Source of the DNA: Methanobacteriota archaeon
Lineage (GTDB): Archaea; Halobacteriota; Methanosarcinia; Methanosarcinales; Methanosarcinaceae
Direction of reading: 5' to 3'
Length of the DNA: 6,058 nt
Assembly (NCBI GenBank): GCA_030837265.1
Contig: JAUPKV010000529.1
Coordinates: forward strand, 1-6,058
A program made the translations under genes and the position numbers. The notes under the pieces are model-generated. The model was not told the origin of the DNA. It did no database searches and saw only the letters and a list, made by a program, of their open reading frames with translations. Numbering within the stretch: the first letter of the stretch is position 1; every line of letters starts with the position of its first letter. Positions 4,808 to 6,058 of this stretch are shown one piece after another.

Positions 4808-4832
4808 GAGATTTCCATAAAATGAAAATCTC
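4808..4832. other. Stem-loop at the 3' end of the second usp gene
   Basis: GAGATTTCCAT (4808-4818) and ATGAAAATCTC (4822-4832) pair over 10 of 11 positions with a 3-nt loop, overlapping the usp stop codon (4831-4833). There is no T-run after it on the minus strand, so it may be an mRNA 3'-end or processing structure rather than a terminator. It lies in the 79-nt spacer before the CBS gene. Confidence 0.5.
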
Positions 4833-5280
4833 AGCTATGTGTTTCATTCCGAACTACCAGGACAGGAACTTTTGAGTTTCTTACTACTTTTTCTGCAACA
4901 CTTCCCAGTAGAAATCTATCAAGTCCTGTTTTTCCGAGAGTGCCCATTACTATTAAGTCAATATCATTGTTTTCAGCGAAATCAATGATCTCACTGCTGG
5001 GATGTCCTTCAAGAAGAACCTCTTTTACATCCACACCAGAGGTCCCTCCATACTCTTTTACTTTAGAGGTAGCTCTCCGCCCTTCATTTTGCAGGATTTC
5101 GTAGATTGTCTCCCATCCAACAGTCCAGTTTTGAGATAAAGAAGACGTATCTACTACGTGAAGAGCATAAACAGTAGCTCTGCTGAATTTTGCAAACTTA
5201 ATTCCGAATTCAACTGCCTTGAGAGTATTTTCTGAGCCATCTGTCGCAATCACTATATTTCGAAAAAACGTGCTCTTCAT
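4831..5280 (-). CDS. Universal stress protein, UspA type (second tandem copy)
   Basis: The 149-residue protein is a single Usp domain of typical length. It shows the N-terminal ATDGS with Asp14 and the ATP-binding motif G-x2-G-x9-G-S at Gly113, Gly116, Gly126 and Ser127 (GTLGKTGLDRFLLGS), then a final strand KVPVLVV. Such proteins are cytoplasmic, usually dimeric, and bind ATP; the ATP-binding class is thought to act as a stress or energy signal, with no defined substrate here. Its last 57 residues differ from the upstream copy at only a handful of sites, indicating tandem duplication; the middle (about 50-85) diverges. I chose ATG 5278-5280, because eight residues then precede IxIATDG as in the paralogue; ATG 5296-5298 lies inside a duplicated repeat and lacks a ribosome site. 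An own promoter at 5356-5363 is possible. Confidence 0.9.
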   Translation of the reverse strand: MKSTFFRNIVIATDGSENTLKAVEFGIKFAKFSRATVYALHVVDTSSLSQNWTVGWETIYEILQNEGRRATSKVKEYGGTSGVDVKEVLLEGHPSSEIIDFAENNDIDLIVMGTLGKTGLDRFLLGSVAEKVVRNSKVPVLVVRNETHS

Positions 5281-5290
5281 TTCCTTTTCC

Positions 5291-5347
5291 ACTCTCATTA
5301 TTATTGGTATTATTTTTTTCTACTCTCATTATTATTGGTATTATTTT
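5291..5347. repeat. 26-bp perfect direct repeat, 31-bp period, in the usp leader
   Basis: The 26 bases at 5291-5316 recur exactly at 5322-5347, with 5 bases between. Each copy starts ACTCTCATTATTATTGG on the plus strand and so contains an ATG AGA GT on the minus strand. The two ATGs (5296-5298 and 5327-5329) are 31 nt apart, hence in different frames; the upstream one would open an overlapping short frame of 39 codons. Confidence 0.9.
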
Positions 5348-5355
5348 ATTACATT

Positions 5356-5363
5356 ATTTTATA
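5356..5363 (-). promoter_or_regulatory. Candidate TATA box between the usp copies
   Basis: On the minus strand this reads TATAAAAT, just past the stop of the first usp gene. It predicts a start near 5335, so the transcript would carry both repeat copies in its leader. AT-richness of the spacer lowers confidence. Confidence 0.35.
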
Positions 5364-5377
5364 ATCTATACAAAATC

Positions 5378-5830
5378 CTAACTTTGCTCTTCACTCCGGA
5401 CAACAAGCACAGGAACTTTTGAGTTTCTTACCACTTTCTCTGCAACACTTCCCATAAGGAACCTATCAAGTCCGGTTTTTCCGAGGGTACCCATTACTAT
5501 CAGGTCAATATTGTTATTCTCAGCGAAATTGATAATCTCAGTACTCGGGTGTCCTTCCCAGAGCACCTCCCTTACCTCTACTCCTGCAGCCTCTCCGCGC
5601 TCTTTAACCTCATAGACTGCTCTCTCCCCTTCTTTTCTCAGGATCTCGTACATTTCTTCCCAGCCGGCATCCATCGGTATCGTGGAAAAAGAAGAGGTGT
5701 CAACTACGTAAAGAGCGTGAACCGTAGCTCCGCTAAGCTTTGCAATCTCAATACCATAAGAAATAGCTTTCGTCGTATTCTCGGATCCGTCTGTTGCAAT
5801 CGCTATGTTTCGGTAAAATTCGTTCTCCAT
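5378..5830 (-). CDS. Universal stress protein, UspA type (first tandem copy)
   Basis: The 150-residue single-domain Usp has IAIATDGS with Asp14 near the N-terminus and the full ATP-binding motif G-x2-G-x9-G-S at Gly114, Gly117, Gly127 and Ser128, so it belongs to the ATP-binding class of Usp proteins (cytoplasmic, dimeric, stress- or energy-linked). The start is ATG 5828-5830 with GGAG 8 nt upstream; a longer frame from 5857 would overlap the preceding gene's stop and shows no better ribosome site. The stop of the amidohydrolase gene is only 19 nt upstream, so the two are probably co-transcribed. It is the close paralogue of the next gene, most divergent at about 50-85, the region between the DTSS motif and the EVREVLWEG strand. 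Charge differs too: this copy has a more acidic middle part. Confidence 0.9.
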   Translation of the reverse strand: MENEFYRNIAIATDGSENTTKAISYGIEIAKLSGATVHALYVVDTSSFSTIPMDAGWEEMYEILRKEGERAVYEVKERGEAAGVEVREVLWEGHPSTEIINFAENNNIDLIVMGTLGKTGLDRFLMGSVAEKVVRNSKVPVLVVRSEEQS

Positions 5831-5849
5831 ATGCTGTTCTCCATTACCT

Positions 5850-6058
5850 TTACGCATGAAGTACCGATATTATATCATCGGGCCTTGCCCGCCTTGTAAT
5901 TCCACCTAACGGGTTTTTTGTTCCTGCAAGATTATTGGAATTTCCATTCAAGATCATTAGATTAGCTTTATTCCCCTTTTCAATAGAACCTTTGGAATTC
6001 GGCCCCATTACAAAGGAACCATTAAGTGTGCAAATTTTAAATACTTGCCTATCCTCAA
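5850..6058 (-). CDS. Amidohydrolase-family protein, C-terminal 68 residues (partial)
   Basis: A minus-strand frame enters from the right edge and ends with TAA at 5850-5852. Its end reads LNGSFVMGPNSKGSIEKGNK, then ANLMILNGNSNNL and finally ITRRARPDDIISVLHA. The pattern GSIEKGxxANLMIL is the typical closing part of cyclic amidohydrolases and deaminases (imidazolonepropionase, cytosine deaminase or TRZ/ATZ-like), where the small beta-sandwich domain re-forms after the metal-binding barrel. The usual Asp of the GK-ADL motif is replaced by Asn. The metal ligands and substrate-specific residues lie outside the window, so the substrate is unknown. It is the first gene of the minus-strand run here, 19 nt upstream of the first usp gene and probably in one transcript with it. 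Confidence 0.75.
   Translation of the reverse strand, partial: EDRQVFKICTLNGSFVMGPNSKGSIEKGNKANLMILNGNSNNLAGTKNPLGGITRRARPDDIISVLHA

Noticed and set aside
5219..5899. Plus-strand frames opposite the usp genes
   Set aside because: Both usp genes carry full ATP-binding motifs on the minus strand; the plus frames are composition shadows, one of them running into the AT-rich leader.

Overview
The window looks like a piece of a methanogenic archaeon, most likely Methanosarcina or a close relative. This is inferred from gene content and signals, not from a database search. The clues are a stand-alone archaeal RibD-C-type pyrimidine reductase (ArfC), a four-CBS protein next to tandem universal stress proteins, surface proteins with a prepilin-like N-terminus, TATAAATA-type archaeal promoters, AT-rich spacers and moderate-GC genes with good Shine-Dalgarno sites.

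Left part (1-930). An open frame of uncertain identity runs off the left edge, best read on the minus strand. A TATA box then drives a probably leaderless 50-residue protein with four cysteines (207-359, plus). After AT-rich spacer with a hairpin/T-run terminator and a GC-rich island comes a 33-residue single-span membrane microprotein on the minus strand (632-733, TTG start). Both small genes were found by reading the frames directly.

Surface pair (930-1941, minus). Two homologous secreted or membrane-anchored proteins follow each other. Each has a short charged N-terminus, a hydrophobic helix of the pattern xLPIxI...VG, and one Ig-like/carboxypeptidase-regulatory-like beta domain. They share a promoter region that carries a long AT-rich inverted repeat. 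A divergent gene for a YkgJ-type cysteine-cluster protein (2301-3071, plus) starts from the other side of this spacer.

Right part (3112-6058, all minus). In transcription order: the C-terminal end of an amidohydrolase, two tandemly duplicated UspA-type ATP-binding proteins, a four-CBS-domain protein, and arfC for riboflavin/F420 precursor synthesis. The amidohydrolase and first Usp are 19 nt apart and probably co-transcribed. Later genes are separated by spacers of 79-97 nt with hairpins or promoter-like sequence, so they may be read partly on their own. Usp and CBS proteins both commonly bind adenine nucleotides, so an energy/stress-sensing cluster is a reasonable inference.

Small tandem duplications (a 31-bp period at the second usp start, a 17-bp period at the arfC/YkgJ convergent junction) mark recent local slippage. 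No rRNA, intact tRNA, CRISPR array or complete insertion sequence was seen.
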